From Bacteroidota bacterium (GTDB taxonomy: Bacteria > Bacteroidota > Bacteroidia > Flavobacteriales_D > Sanyastnellaceae), in the NCBI GenBank assembly GCA_027619225.1, contig JAQCFW010000013.1, positions 1-62,718 on the forward strand: DNA of 62,718 nt, written 5' to 3'. Made by a program: the position numbers and the translations under genes. Below, in pieces: positions 26,853 through 35,471 of this stretch. The notes beneath the pieces are model-generated. The model did no database searches. It was not told the origin of the DNA and saw only the letters and a list, made by a program, of their open reading frames with translations. Numbering within the stretch: the first letter of the stretch is position 1; each line of letters opens with the position of its first letter.

Positions 26853-28712
26853 ATGAAACATCCAACTAATATGAAAAAATATTTTGATTTTTCGCATTTT
26901 AAATTTGACCTACTTGGTGGTCTAACTGCTGGTATTGTTGCACTTCCATTGGCTCTTGCATTTGGAGAACAATCGGGTCTAGGTGCAGCATCTGGATTAT
27001 ACGGCGCAGCATTCATCTCATTTTTCGCAGCTTTGTTTGGCGGAACAAACACTCAAATTAGTGGCCCTACTGCCCCTATGACAGCATTGAGTATGGTGAT
27101 AATTGCAGGCATCGTTCTAGCCTGTGAAGGTGATGTTGCCGTTGCCCTACCTATGATCTTTGCGGTTTTTGTGCTTGCTGGACTAATACAAATATTGATG
27201 GGATTTCTTTCACTGGGATCCTACATCAAGTTTATTCCTTACCCTGTTGTTTCAGGATTTATGACAGGAATCGGCGTCATTATTTTGATCACTCAGATCC
27301 CTCCTACTTTAGGTTATAATTCTGGACAAGATGAACAGCTAATCGAACACTTTATGCCACACGGTGAGGAGCTTATTTTAGACAGGATATTGGCAGAAGA
27401 AGCTGAAGAAGGAATCATGGTTCTAGATGACTTTAAAGAAACAGTTTTACGAGCGTCAGAGATCACAGAAATTCAAAAGAGGGATGAGGCAAAAGTTTTG
27501 GCTTCAAATGCAGGCAAAGGCGTTGTGGGATCTTTAAGATATATAGAGAGGGCGCTCTTAAATGTGAATTGGATGGAGCTCGTGTTAGCTTTACTCACCA
27601 TTTTAATCATCTATGGGTTTAAACGTATCACCACAGCTGTACCATCAACCCTTGTCGCATTAGTTGTGGTTTCTTCGGGTGCATATTTTGGGGGATTGGA
27701 CTATCGGTTGATTCAAGAAATACCTATGGGAATGCCTAAATTTAATTATGAAATTTTTACAGGCATCGATTTTAAGATCATGTCCCCCTTTATTTTATCT
27801 GCCTTCACGTTGGCTATGCTAGGAGCAATTGACTCCCTTCTCACCTCTCTTGTGGCGGACAACATGACTAAAACACAACACAGGCCAAACCAGGAATTAA
27901 TTGGTCAAGGTATCGGAAATACCGTTGCGGCATTTTTCGGTGGGCTGCCCGGCGCAGGCGCTACAATTAGAACTGTGGTCAATATTAATTCCGGAGGTAA
28001 AACCCGACTGTCTGGCATGATGGCCGGCGTGTTTCTTTTCAGCATTATTCTTGTGCTCGGCACCATTGCTTCTAAAATTCCAGCGGGCGTTCTCGCAGGC
28101 ATTCTGATTACAGTAGGTATCGGAGTCATGGATTATCGCGGATTAAAAGCACTGCCCAAGATGGAGTGGAGTGAAAAGATTATTCTCCTTACAGTGCTCA
28201 TTTTAACTGTGTTCTGGCAATTGGTCTTTGCTGTAGCTGTGGGGCTTGTGATGGCGGCATTAGTATTTCTAAAGCGTTACAGCGATGCCAGTGGCCATGA
28301 TGTAACCATTACTTCTCTTGCTGATGCTGTTAAAGACAATTGGATCGATGGTGCCGGAATTGACTCAGACAAAGTCCAAAAAGTATATTTTAAGGATTTC
28401 AGCGGCCCCCTTTTCTTCGGCATCATCGAAGAGTTTAAAAATTCAGTGTTACAATTGCCTGAAATTGACTACCTCATCATCCGTATGGAAAAAGTGGCAT
28501 TCATTGATCAAAGTGGAGTTTCTGCTTTAGAAGAAACCCTTTTAGATCTTCAGAAAAATAACGTTGTGATTGCCATAAGTGGTCCAAATCAAAAAGTATT
28601 AGATCAACTTATGAATGTACATATCATCCCGAATTTTGTGTCTAAATCTCATGTTTTTCATGACGCTGAATCACTTCAAAGCTGGTTGAATGATGAGGTC
28701 TCTCGCTCATAG
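26853..28712 (+). CDS. SulP family anion transporter with STAS domain
   Basis: This 619-residue inner-membrane protein has about 11-14 membrane helices and a C-terminal STAS domain (about 505-615, with IDQSGVSALEE). The Sulfate_transp core shows GLTAGIVALPLALAFGE (about 20-36) and ISGPTAPMTALS (about 69-80). An extra soluble insert of about 80 residues (160-245, with EEAEEGIMVLDDFKE) interrupts the membrane part. Members carry sulfate, bicarbonate or other anions; the neighbouring carbonic anhydrase favours bicarbonate uptake (BicA-like), which is inference. ATG 26871 (MKKYFDF) is an alternative start. Confidence 0.92.
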   Translation: MKHPTNMKKYFDFSHFKFDLLGGLTAGIVALPLALAFGEQSGLGAASGLYGAAFISFFAALFGGTNTQISGPTAPMTALSMVIIAGIVLACEGDVAVALPMIFAVFVLAGLIQILMGFLSLGSYIKFIPYPVVSGFMTGIGVIILITQIPPTLGYNSGQDEQLIEHFMPHGEELILDRILAEEAEEGIMVLDDFKETVLRASEITEIQKRDEAKVLASNAGKGVVGSLRYIERALLNVNWMELVLALLTILIIYGFKRITTAVPSTLVALVVVSSGAYFGGLDYRLIQEIPMGMPKFNYEIFTGIDFKIMSPFILSAFTLAMLGAIDSLLTSLVADNMTKTQHRPNQELIGQGIGNTVAAFFGGLPGAGATIRTVVNINSGGKTRLSGMMAGVFLFSIILVLGTIASKIPAGVLAGILITVGIGVMDYRGLKALPKMEWSEKIILLTVLILTVFWQLVFAVAVGLVMAALVFLKRYSDASGHDVTITSLADAVKDNWIDGAGIDSDKVQKVYFKDFSGPLFFGIIEEFKNSVLQLPEIDYLIIRMEKVAFIDQSGVSALEETLLDLQKNNVVIAISGPNQKVLDQLMNVHIIPNFVSKSHVFHDAESLQSWLNDEVSRS

Positions 28713-28764
28713 AATGAATCCAAATAGCACCTGATGTTTGAGGTAAAAAGACTAAATACTGTTA

Positions 28765-29379
28765 TTATAATCTAGTAAACACACAAAATATAAAGTCTTG
28801 GGTAGTGTTGTACGGAGAGGTATGAACTTCATTAAAAGAACTTGTAAGCACGAAGTTTTCTTTGAACAACAAAGACAGCTTAGAAAACGAATATTGTGAC
28901 ACTTGAAGATTGCTACATTTTTCAGGACCTGTAAGCGAAAATGTTGAAATCACGAGGTGACCTCCTTTTATCATTGCGTCTGAAACGACATCTACATACT
29001 TCTTTATATCGTCTTCATGTGTGAGGAAATGAAAAGTAGCTCTATCGTGGATCACATCGTATTTATTGAGTTCATTGAGGTCTAATACGTCTGACTCAAT
29101 CCAATTTACCGCATTTGCAGCATCCCCCATTTTCTCCTTCGTTCGCATTAAGGCCAAACCGCTAATATCTAACACACATAAATTATTATACCCCATCTTT
29201 TGGAGTTCAATTGTGAAATTTGAATTTCCACCCCCTATATCAATGATTGAAGAATCTAGGGGCAATTGAAGTTCGTTTATCAATCGCAAGGACGTTGCGG
29301 GAACAACCTGATACCAGCTAACTTGATTGTCAGTCTTCTTTTTATAGACGTCCTCCCAATGTTCCTTTTTCTTTTTCAT
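28765..29379 (-). CDS. Class I SAM-dependent methyltransferase in the selenium cluster
   Basis: This 204-residue protein has the Rossmann methyltransferase fold: motif I IIDIGGGNSNFT (about 45-56), VLDISGLAL (about 69-77) and DVIHDRATFHFLTHED (about 108-123). The N-terminal HWEDVYKKK and SWYQ and the PEKCSNLQVSQY stretch place it in a conserved uncharacterised family. It starts 14 nt after selD and is the third gene of the mnmH-selD unit. Methylation of a selenium or sulfur compound is an attractive guess from context; the substrate cannot be read from the sequence. Confidence 0.8.
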   Translation of the reverse strand: MKKKKEHWEDVYKKKTDNQVSWYQVVPATSLRLINELQLPLDSSIIDIGGGNSNFTIELQKMGYNNLCVLDISGLALMRTKEKMGDAANAVNWIESDVLDLNELNKYDVIHDRATFHFLTHEDDIKKYVDVVSDAMIKGGHLVISTFSLTGPEKCSNLQVSQYSFSKLSLLFKENFVLTSSFNEVHTSPYNTTQDFIFCVFTRL

Positions 29380-29393
29380 AGCGATCTAGGTCA

Positions 29394-30440
29394 TCAAATT
29401 AATGTAACAATCTTATCATTTTCATTGTGCTCAGTAATGTTACCTATAATATTGATAGGTAAATTGTGATCACGGAGAATATCTTGCACAACTTCAATGC
29501 TGGTACGATCAACTGAAAGCAATAGCCCACCAGATGTTTGAGGGTCGCACAGCAGGTCACGAGTGAATCCTTCAGGGATATCAAGATGTTCTCCATAGCT
29601 GTTGAAATTCCGACTAGCCCCTCCAGGCACGCACCCCTGGTCGTGATAATTCATTAACGCAACTCTATCGAGAGTCGGTACTTCTTGAAAATCAATTTGT
29701 GCTGAAGTTCCCGATCCTTGACACATTTCCAGTAAATGCCCCATGAGACCAAATCCTGTAACGTCTGTCATTGCATTTACTCCAGGAAGCTCCGACAACT
29801 TCTCTCCCACTTTATTTAATGCCGTCATTGAGGCGATCGCAGCTTGAATATGCTCGGGTGATACCAGTCCTTTTTTCTCTGCTGTGGTGATTATTCCAAC
29901 TCCAATAGGCTTCGTGAGAAAAAGTACGTCACCTACCTGGGCAGAAGCATTGGCTTTGAGATTAGCGAGTGGAACTCGGCCTGTAACAGCTAGACCGAAA
30001 ATAGGTTCTGGAGAATCAATACTGTGACCTCCTGCAAGAGGAATTCCAGCCTCAGCACAGATAGTACGGCCTCCTTCTAGGACTTCACCAGCCACCTCCG
30101 GAGCTAGTTTATCGATAGGCCAACCTAGTATTGCGATAGCCATAAGGGGCGTTCCTCCCATAGCGTATATGTCCGAAATAGCATTTGCGGCAGCTATGCG
30201 TCCGAAAGTGTGAGGATCATCGACGATAGGCATAAAGAAATCAGTCGTGGATACTATTCCTGTACCATCACCTAGATCTACAACAGCCGCATCATCCTTC
30301 GTGTCGTTTCCAACAATAAGGTTAGGATAGTTCGTGTCACGGTTCATGCAAGAAAGCATGGTGTTGAGAACACCTGGAGCAATTTTACATCCACAACCCG
30401 CGCCATGCGAGTATTGAGTAAGGCGAATAGAATCAGACAT
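29394..30440 (-). CDS. selD: Selenide, water dikinase
   Basis: This 348-residue enzyme makes selenophosphate from selenide and ATP. The N-terminal active-site motif is [13 protein letters not shown] (about 11-23), with Cys at the position that is Cys or Sec in the family; it is encoded as Cys and no in-frame TGA is present. Other signatures are [25 protein letters not shown] near 225 and [12 protein letters not shown] near 310. It lies 9 nt after mnmH, so its product feeds tRNA 2-selenouridine synthesis. No selA, selB or tRNA-Sec is visible in the window. Confidence 0.96.
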   Translation of the reverse strand: MSDSIRLTQYSHGAGCGCKIAPGVLNTMLSCMNRDTNYPNLIVGNDTKDDAAVVDLGDGTGIVSTTDFFMPIVDDPHTFGRIAAANAISDIYAMGGTPLMAIAILGWPIDKLAPEVAGEVLEGGRTICAEAGIPLAGGHSIDSPEPIFGLAVTGRVPLANLKANASAQVGDVLFLTKPIGVGIITTAEKKGLVSPEHIQAAIASMTALNKVGEKLSELPGVNAMTDVTGFGLMGHLLEMCQGSGTSAQIDFQEVPTLDRVALMNYHDQGCVPGGASRNFNSYGEHLDIPEGFTRDLLCDPQTSGGLLLSVDRTSIEVVQDILRDHNLPINIIGNITEHNENDKIVTLI

Positions 30441-30449
30441 TTTAATAAA

Positions 30450-31556
30450 CTATTTAGGCGAAATGAAATCAGTTAGAAATGAGCTTAGGTGTAAAGCGCA
30501 CTCGGCGGGTGTGAGGCCTCTGCAATCCACATCGGTGCGGAGAACCTGATCTCTTTTAGTAAGCCCGTGAGCATAGGTCTTGTCATAGTATACAAGAGCG
30601 ATGCGAGCGGCTGTGGCGAGATCGCCTTGGGAAAGTGCAGCGAGAGCGTCATTCGCGTTTTGGTCACCTAATTTAGGGGCAATGCGAAGAAATGCTGAGG
30701 CAAGAAGTTCTGTGTCGATCTCTCCATACATCTGAACTAGGTGGTTTACGCGATCTTTATCTGTGCGGTTCATTTCAAAGCAACGAGAGGAGATCAGTTG
30801 ACTGAAAATAGGTTCAGGCATATCTACTACACCTATGGAGCGGCTCTCATTTTCTACCCAAATAGGTCGAGTTCGAACTGGAGAGTAATCATTCCAAGCG
30901 TTTAAAGAACGAAGGTCGGAGTATAAATCGTTTGAAAATTGCTCTGTCGTGGGTTGGGTGTGTTCTTCGAGATTGCCAAATGCAGATCCAAAATGTCGAG
31001 CCATACCCTCGAGATCGATTACAGATTCACCGGGGATCTTAGAAAGTTCGAGGAGAGTGTCTGTTTTTGCAGAGCCAGTGAGTCCTCCGAGAACAGCGAA
31101 GTCAATTCTACGATCAAATTCTGCTCGAGCATAAGTTCTGAAAGCTTTATATCCTCCCTTGAGAACCACCGCTGGAACACCTGCTGTACGAAGAAGCCAA
31201 GCTAAAGATTGAGACCGCATTCCACCTCGCCAACAATGGATGAGAAGAGAGTTGCGGGAAGGAGAACCGTCAGAGGAAGTTTGGCCTTCAAAGAGAGAAC
31301 GACCGCGCTGAGCCATCTCCTGCATTTTAGGTCCTATGATATGAAGGCCTAAATCAACAGCTTGATCGCGAGATTTCTGCTTGTAAAGCGTACCGATTTC
31401 AGCCCGTTCTGAATTTGTAAATAAAGGCCATGAAAGAGCTCCCTTTATATGACCCAACCCAAATTCACCAGGACTCCTCACATCTAATATAATCCCTCCA
31501 CGATCAGCTTCGTTAAGAAACTGTGAAGATGAAAGTGAGCGAGCAGGAATGATCAT
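30450..31556 (-). CDS. mnmH: tRNA 2-selenouridine synthase
   Basis: This enzyme swaps sulfur for selenium at wobble U34 of certain tRNAs, using selenophosphate from SelD. The frame opens at TTG 31565, but ATG 31556 follows a perfect -7 box by 6 nt and gives 368 residues. An N-terminal rhodanese domain (about 5-125) has the active Cys in HCWRGGMRSQSLAWL. The P-loop domain reads GGLTGSAKTDTL near 155, where the last Gly of the usual GxxGxGKT is Ala. The rest matches the family (DLEGMARHFGSAFG). It is first in the mnmH-selD-methyltransferase unit. Confidence 0.94.
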   Translation of the reverse strand: MIIPARSLSSSQFLNEADRGGIILDVRSPGEFGLGHIKGALSWPLFTNSERAEIGTLYKQKSRDQAVDLGLHIIGPKMQEMAQRGRSLFEGQTSSDGSPSRNSLLIHCWRGGMRSQSLAWLLRTAGVPAVVLKGGYKAFRTYARAEFDRRIDFAVLGGLTGSAKTDTLLELSKIPGESVIDLEGMARHFGSAFGNLEEHTQPTTEQFSNDLYSDLRSLNAWNDYSPVRTRPIWVENESRSIGVVDMPEPIFSQLISSRCFEMNRTDKDRVNHLVQMYGEIDTELLASAFLRIAPKLGDQNANDALAALSQGDLATAARIALVYYDKTYAHGLTKRDQVLRTDVDCRGLTPAECALHLSSFLTDFISPK

Positions 31557-31562
31557 GGGTGG

Positions 31563-31570
31563 CAAATTTA
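31563..31570 (-). promoter_or_regulatory. -7 box of the mnmH-selD unit
   Basis: TAAATTTG on the minus strand is a perfect match and ends 6 nt before ATG 31556. This argues for that start over the upstream TTG. The transcript would be nearly leaderless. Confidence 0.55.
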
Positions 31571-31576
31571 CGAAAT

Positions 31577-31608
31577 GAAAAACGCGCCACCTTAAAAGGG
31601 ACGCGCTT
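31577..31608 (-). terminator. Possible terminator after the PKD-like gene
   Basis: On the minus strand an imperfect stem (CGCG and CCTT blocks) is followed by TTTTTC. It lies between the PKD-like gene and mnmH and is weaker than the other hairpins in the window. Confidence 0.4.
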
Positions 31609-31661
31609 CTATTTTACGAAAACCTGTTCAGGGTTCTTATCACTAAAATGCTCGTAGAATT

Positions 31662-32132
31662 TTAGTAAACTTTTACGACAACTTCTGGTGGCGAGTTGGG
31701 TTCTTGAGCTACGGAAATGGTAGTATTGTCTGAAGTAGAACTGCCATATGAGTCAGAAACCGTCAACTTAAAGGTGTACTCTCCTGGAGTAGCTATGAAA
31801 GTGGTTGTATTGTTGTCCGCACTTTCGAGGTAAACTAAGTCACCTGAGGTTTGGTCCCAATAAAAAGAAAGGGAATCACCCTCAGTGTCAAAAGATCCAC
31901 TTCCATCAAGCGACACAGTAATATCAGTTGTGGAAGGATTTTTGTCGTGGGGTATGGTAAATCTTACTTTAGCAGCTTCAACTTCAGCTTCAACTTCAGC
32001 AGCGGCAGCTTGTTCGGCAACTATAGTGGCTTCCAGTTCATCAGCAGCTATTCGAACAATGTTCTCCATATATAAATAGCCAGTTCCAACGACACATATC
32101 GCTAGTAACATAATAGATGCAATGCGTTCCAT
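31662..32132 (-). CDS. Membrane-anchored PKD-like domain protein with Ala/Glu stalk
   Basis: This 156-residue protein has an N-terminal membrane anchor (residues 5-25, IASIMLLAICVVGTGYLYM), an Ala/Glu-rich helical stalk (about 32-55) and a PKD/REJ-like Ig-fold domain (about 58-145) with LDGSGSFDTEGDSLSFYW and GEYTFKLTVSDSYGSS. The domain is expected on the periplasmic side and may bind a polysaccharide or a partner. It follows the 75-aa membrane protein gene after a strong hairpin. The family and role are unknown. Confidence 0.7.
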   Translation of the reverse strand: MERIASIMLLAICVVGTGYLYMENIVRIAADELEATIVAEQAAAAEVEAEVEAAKVRFTIPHDKNPSTTDITVSLDGSGSFDTEGDSLSFYWDQTSGDLVYLESADNNTTTFIATPGEYTFKLTVSDSYGSSTSDNTTISVAQEPNSPPEVVVKVY

Positions 32133-32160
32133 GAGTTTAATGAATTAGTTAGGTGAAGGC

Positions 32161-32196
32161 AAAATAAAGAGCGGCCCAAGTCGACCTTGGGCCGCT
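32161..32196 (-). terminator. Strong terminator after the 75-aa membrane protein
   Basis: A perfect 11-bp stem, AGCGGCCCAAG/CTTGGGCCGCT, encloses a 5-nt loop (32170-32196). On the minus strand it is followed by a T-rich tail. It is the strongest hairpin in the window and suggests a highly expressed short transcript. Confidence 0.85.
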
Positions 32197-32222
32197 ACAT
32201 TATTTCAATCGATTAGATCGGA

Positions 32223-32450
32223 TTACTTGCGATCTAGAATAGACCAAAGAACAAGTAGAGCTATTAAGCCTACGAATCCTTCGTTACCGAGCTCAGAAAT
32301 TAAGCCTGTAATGTTACTTACAACTGTCATTCCTGGGAACATCTCTGCTCCGAAAACTACTTCAGCAAGAACTGCAAGGGCAGCAAAGCTGATCAATAAT
32401 TGTGTTAGGCCTGTAAAGAAGCCTCCCATAAATTTAAACACTTGATCCAT
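32223..32450 (-). CDS. Small two-helix membrane protein
   Basis: The frame opens at 32483, but ATG 32450 (MDQVFKFMGGFFTG) gives a better 75-residue protein. One hydrophobic helix lies at about 9-32 (LTQLLISFAALAVLAEVVFG) and a second near 57-71 (VGLIALLVLWSIL), with the charged tail DRK. The short linker has Gly and Asn (NITGLISELGNEG). It has no recognised family. A strong terminator follows directly, so it can be a monocistronic, abundant message. The 40-aa membrane ORF at 32749-32871 lies further upstream on the same strand. Confidence 0.65.
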   Translation of the reverse strand: MDQVFKFMGGFFTGLTQLLISFAALAVLAEVVFGAEMFPGMTVVSNITGLISELGNEGFVGLIALLVLWSILDRK

Positions 32451-32748
32451 TGTATAAAGGTTTTGGTTTATAACTGTGCACAATATTTATAATTATATAA
32501 ACCTATTTTAGGGGTATCAAATATAAAAATTAACTTTCAAATGTTAAAATCCCCTACACCCGCTTTATTTACTATGGTTTAACTAATATCTGAGCCATAT
32601 CAAAACGCCCTGTAAAAGACGAAAATACTAGTTTTCAGAAGGTTTTATGAAATGTCCGGAGCCCTAAATCACGTCGATTTAGCGATATAGTCATCACACA
32701 AGTTGATATTTAAGCTATATATAATGCTAAATAACTTAAGATTTAATA

Positions 32749-32871
32749 TCAATTACGAGTCTTTAAGTATTTCAGCTTTATTATCGAATGAGCAGTCATT
32801 TGAATGGCCCAAAACATCGCCCATCCGAGAGCCGCTAAAAAATATCCAGAAAGAAAAGTTTCGATTGACAT
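32749..32871 (-). CDS. Possible 40-aa single-helix membrane protein
   Basis: A minus-strand ORF codes for 40 residues starting MSIETFLSGYFLAALGWAMF and ending KLKYLKTRN. It has one amphipathic or membrane helix (residues 5-27) and a basic tail, a typical layout for small inner-membrane proteins. A longer frame overlapping it has no such organisation. It is divergent from the M14 peptidase with 54 nt between starts. No clear promoter is seen, so the call rests on composition alone. Confidence 0.45.
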   Translation of the reverse strand: MSIETFLSGYFLAALGWAMFWAIQMTAHSIIKLKYLKTRN

Positions 32872-32925
32872 AATACTTAGTACGTATAAAAGTGGGAAAT
32901 AGTTTCAATGACCGATATTTATGCC

Positions 32926-35466
32926 ATGAAACAAATCTCCACATTAGCATTTCTTACGTTTTACTTCTGTACAATAGCGAGTGTCACATTTTCTCAAGAA
33001 GTATCCCCAGATGCATTTCTTGGATATAACTTGGGAGAGAAATTTACCCGGCACCACAGAGTAGTTGACTATCTTGAACATGTCGCTAAGGAAAACCCAC
33101 ACTTCCAACTCAGAGAATACGGAACCACAACTGAGAACAGACCTCTTTTAGGGTTGATCATGTCCTCTGACATCAACATGCAAAACTTAGACGATATTTT
33201 ATCCGAAAATTTCCGAAGAGTAAATCAGGGCATCGATTCTGGAGAGCGTATCCCCATCATTTACCTCAGCTACAATGTGCATGGGAATGAAGCCGTTTGT
33301 ACTGAAGCCGCAATGAGGACCATTGGAGAACTCACAAACCAGCGCAAAGATCTTTTAGATAATTGCATTGTAATTATCGATCCATGTGTAAATCCTGACG
33401 GAAGAGATCGATACGTACACTTCCAAGACAGAACTTCTGGCCCCACGCCCAACGCGTCTCCCGCAGCCTGGGAACACTCTGAACCTTGGCCAGGAGGAAG
33501 GTCGAATCACTATATGTTCGATATGAACCGAGATCTTGCCTGGCAAACCCAAAAAGAAACCAAAGCTCGAACTGCCTTCTACCGTACAATAATGCCTCAC
33601 ATTCACGTGGACTACCACGAGCAAGGCATCAACAATCCATATTATTTCGCTCCGGCAGCCGAGCCCCTGCATAAAATCATCACCCCGTGGCAGAGAGAAT
33701 GCCAAGAACATATTGGTGGATTTAACGCTTCTGGATTCGACGCACGTGGCGCGTTGTATTTTACAAGAGAAATATTCGATCTCTTCTACCCAAGCTATGG
33801 AGATACTTGGCCGATGTTCCAAGGCGCCATAGGAATGACTTACGAGCAAGGAGGAAGTGGTCGAGCGGGGAGGTCTATCATTACTGAGACAGGTGATATT
33901 TTATCACTTAGCTATAGAATCGAAAATCACCACTCCACAGCGATATCTACGATCGAAGCGGCTATCCACCATAGAGACAGACTGCTTAAAGAATTTGCGG
34001 CTTACCACCGAAGAAATATTGAGGAGCCCTGGGGAGATTTCGAGGCGTATTTAATCCCCATGGAAGGAAATGATCTTGCTAAAGTGGACTGGCTTACCGA
34101 TTTACTCGACCGCCAGGGCTTAACCTACTCCACAGCTAGCGGATCGAAAAAACCAGTCAGCGCCCTTGACTACACTTCGTTAAACGAAACCCTTGTGCGC
34201 CCCCTTAAAGGAGATCTAGTAATAGACGCTCATCAACCCAACTCCGCTCTCCTTCAAGTCCTCTTCGACCCAGATCCAGAACTCAGCGATTCTCTTACCT
34301 ACGACATCACAACGTGGGCTTTGCCTTTTGCTTATGGACTGAAAAGCTTTGGCTTGAATAAAAGCATTGACATGACGGATGGTTTTACCACTCTCTTACA
34401 GCCCACAAAACCAGACACCACTTCCACACCCTACGCTTGGATAGTCGAATACAGCACAGATGCAGGCACCCCCTTGCTTGCGCATCTCCTCGATGAAGGC
34501 ATTAAGGTGCGTGTCGCCGACTCCCCTTTCAAAAATTCAGGTGAGAAATTCTCAGCTGGCTCACTTGTCATCACGAAACGAAATAACGAAGACAAACTTG
34601 GGAATATCGATTCTATCATTTCTGAACACATTTCAAAGACTGCTGGAATTCGAGTTTTAAAAACTCACAGTGGGATGAGTGAAGAAGGCCCGGATTTAGG
34701 ATCTGATCATTTCCATTTTATTAAATCTCCGAGCATCGCCGTCATTGCTGGAGACGAAGTCTCTTCACTGAGTTTCGGTGAAATCTTACACAGGTTTGAG
34801 ACCATTTACAATTATCCGATTACCGTTATTTCTGATCGCAAGAGTATGGATTTAGACAGCTACGATGTACTCATCATCCCCCGCAGTTGGATCAGTTTTA
34901 ATGATGATGAACTTGAAGAGCTGAAAAACTGGGTGGCTGCAGGAGGGAATCTTATCTCAATTGGGGGGTCATGCAGAAATTTTGCGGACAAAAATGGTTG
35001 GGGATTGACGCGCTTTAGTGGCGAGATGGATGAATCGAATCGAACTGCTGAATATGATGCACATTCAGCCTCAGATATATATGCGCCTTTTGCTCTCAGT
35101 GAGAGATTGAGTATCATGGATGAAATTCCCGGAGCCGTGTATTCTATTTCAATCGACCCCACACACCCCTTATCTTTCGGGTATAGCACAACTTATTTAA
35201 GTATTAAAACCTCATCTATGCGGTTTTCACCTCTCTCCTCTGGCGGTGGAACGAACGTAGGTGTATTAAAAGGTGACGCAGAAGCCTTAACTGGTTTTGC
35301 TGGGGACAGAGCAAATGAAAAACTGAACAACAGTTTAAGTTTTGGGGTTCAATCTATCGGGTCTGGCTCCGCTATATACATGATAGACAATGTGCTTTTC
35401 CGTGGGTTTTGGAAAAACGGACACAAGTTTTTTGCGAATGCCGTGTTCTTCAGCCCTGTGATGTAA
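32926..35466 (+). CDS. M14 family zinc carboxypeptidase, secreted
   Basis: This 846-residue protein starts at ATG 32926 (MKQISTLAFLTFYF), preferred over 32908 because it opens a clean signal peptide cleaved near residue 24 (TFSQE). The peptidase domain (about 30-370) has zinc ligands in YNVHGNEAV (H..E) and HVDYHEQG, with a likely catalytic Glu in MTYEQGG. A C-terminal part (about 560-760) resembles a glutamine amidotransferase-like fold (YDVLIIPRSW, AAGGNLISIGGS). Several Bacteroidota M14 proteins share this layout. It should cleave peptides in the periplasm or outside the cell. It converges on the TonB receptor gene. Confidence 0.9.
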   Translation: MKQISTLAFLTFYFCTIASVTFSQEVSPDAFLGYNLGEKFTRHHRVVDYLEHVAKENPHFQLREYGTTTENRPLLGLIMSSDINMQNLDDILSENFRRVNQGIDSGERIPIIYLSYNVHGNEAVCTEAAMRTIGELTNQRKDLLDNCIVIIDPCVNPDGRDRYVHFQDRTSGPTPNASPAAWEHSEPWPGGRSNHYMFDMNRDLAWQTQKETKARTAFYRTIMPHIHVDYHEQGINNPYYFAPAAEPLHKIITPWQRECQEHIGGFNASGFDARGALYFTREIFDLFYPSYGDTWPMFQGAIGMTYEQGGSGRAGRSIITETGDILSLSYRIENHHSTAISTIEAAIHHRDRLLKEFAAYHRRNIEEPWGDFEAYLIPMEGNDLAKVDWLTDLLDRQGLTYSTASGSKKPVSALDYTSLNETLVRPLKGDLVIDAHQPNSALLQVLFDPDPELSDSLTYDITTWALPFAYGLKSFGLNKSIDMTDGFTTLLQPTKPDTTSTPYAWIVEYSTDAGTPLLAHLLDEGIKVRVADSPFKNSGEKFSAGSLVITKRNNEDKLGNIDSIISEHISKTAGIRVLKTHSGMSEEGPDLGSDHFHFIKSPSIAVIAGDEVSSLSFGEILHRFETIYNYPITVISDRKSMDLDSYDVLIIPRSWISFNDDELEELKNWVAAGGNLISIGGSCRNFADKNGWGLTRFSGEMDESNRTAEYDAHSASDIYAPFALSERLSIMDEIPGAVYSISIDPTHPLSFGYSTTYLSIKTSSMRFSPLSSGGGTNVGVLKGDAEALTGFAGDRANEKLNNSLSFGVQSIGSGSAIYMIDNVLFRGFWKNGHKFFANAVFFSPVM

Positions 35467-35471
35467 AGTTC

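Noticed and set aside
29394-30440. selD as a selenoprotein gene with an in-frame TGA
   Set aside because: The active-site codon at that place reads Cys and the frame has no internal TGA.
32753-32950. 65-residue minus-strand ORF overlapping the M14 start
   Set aside because: It covers the divergent start region and has no membrane or domain pattern. The shorter ORF 32749-32871 in another frame fits better.
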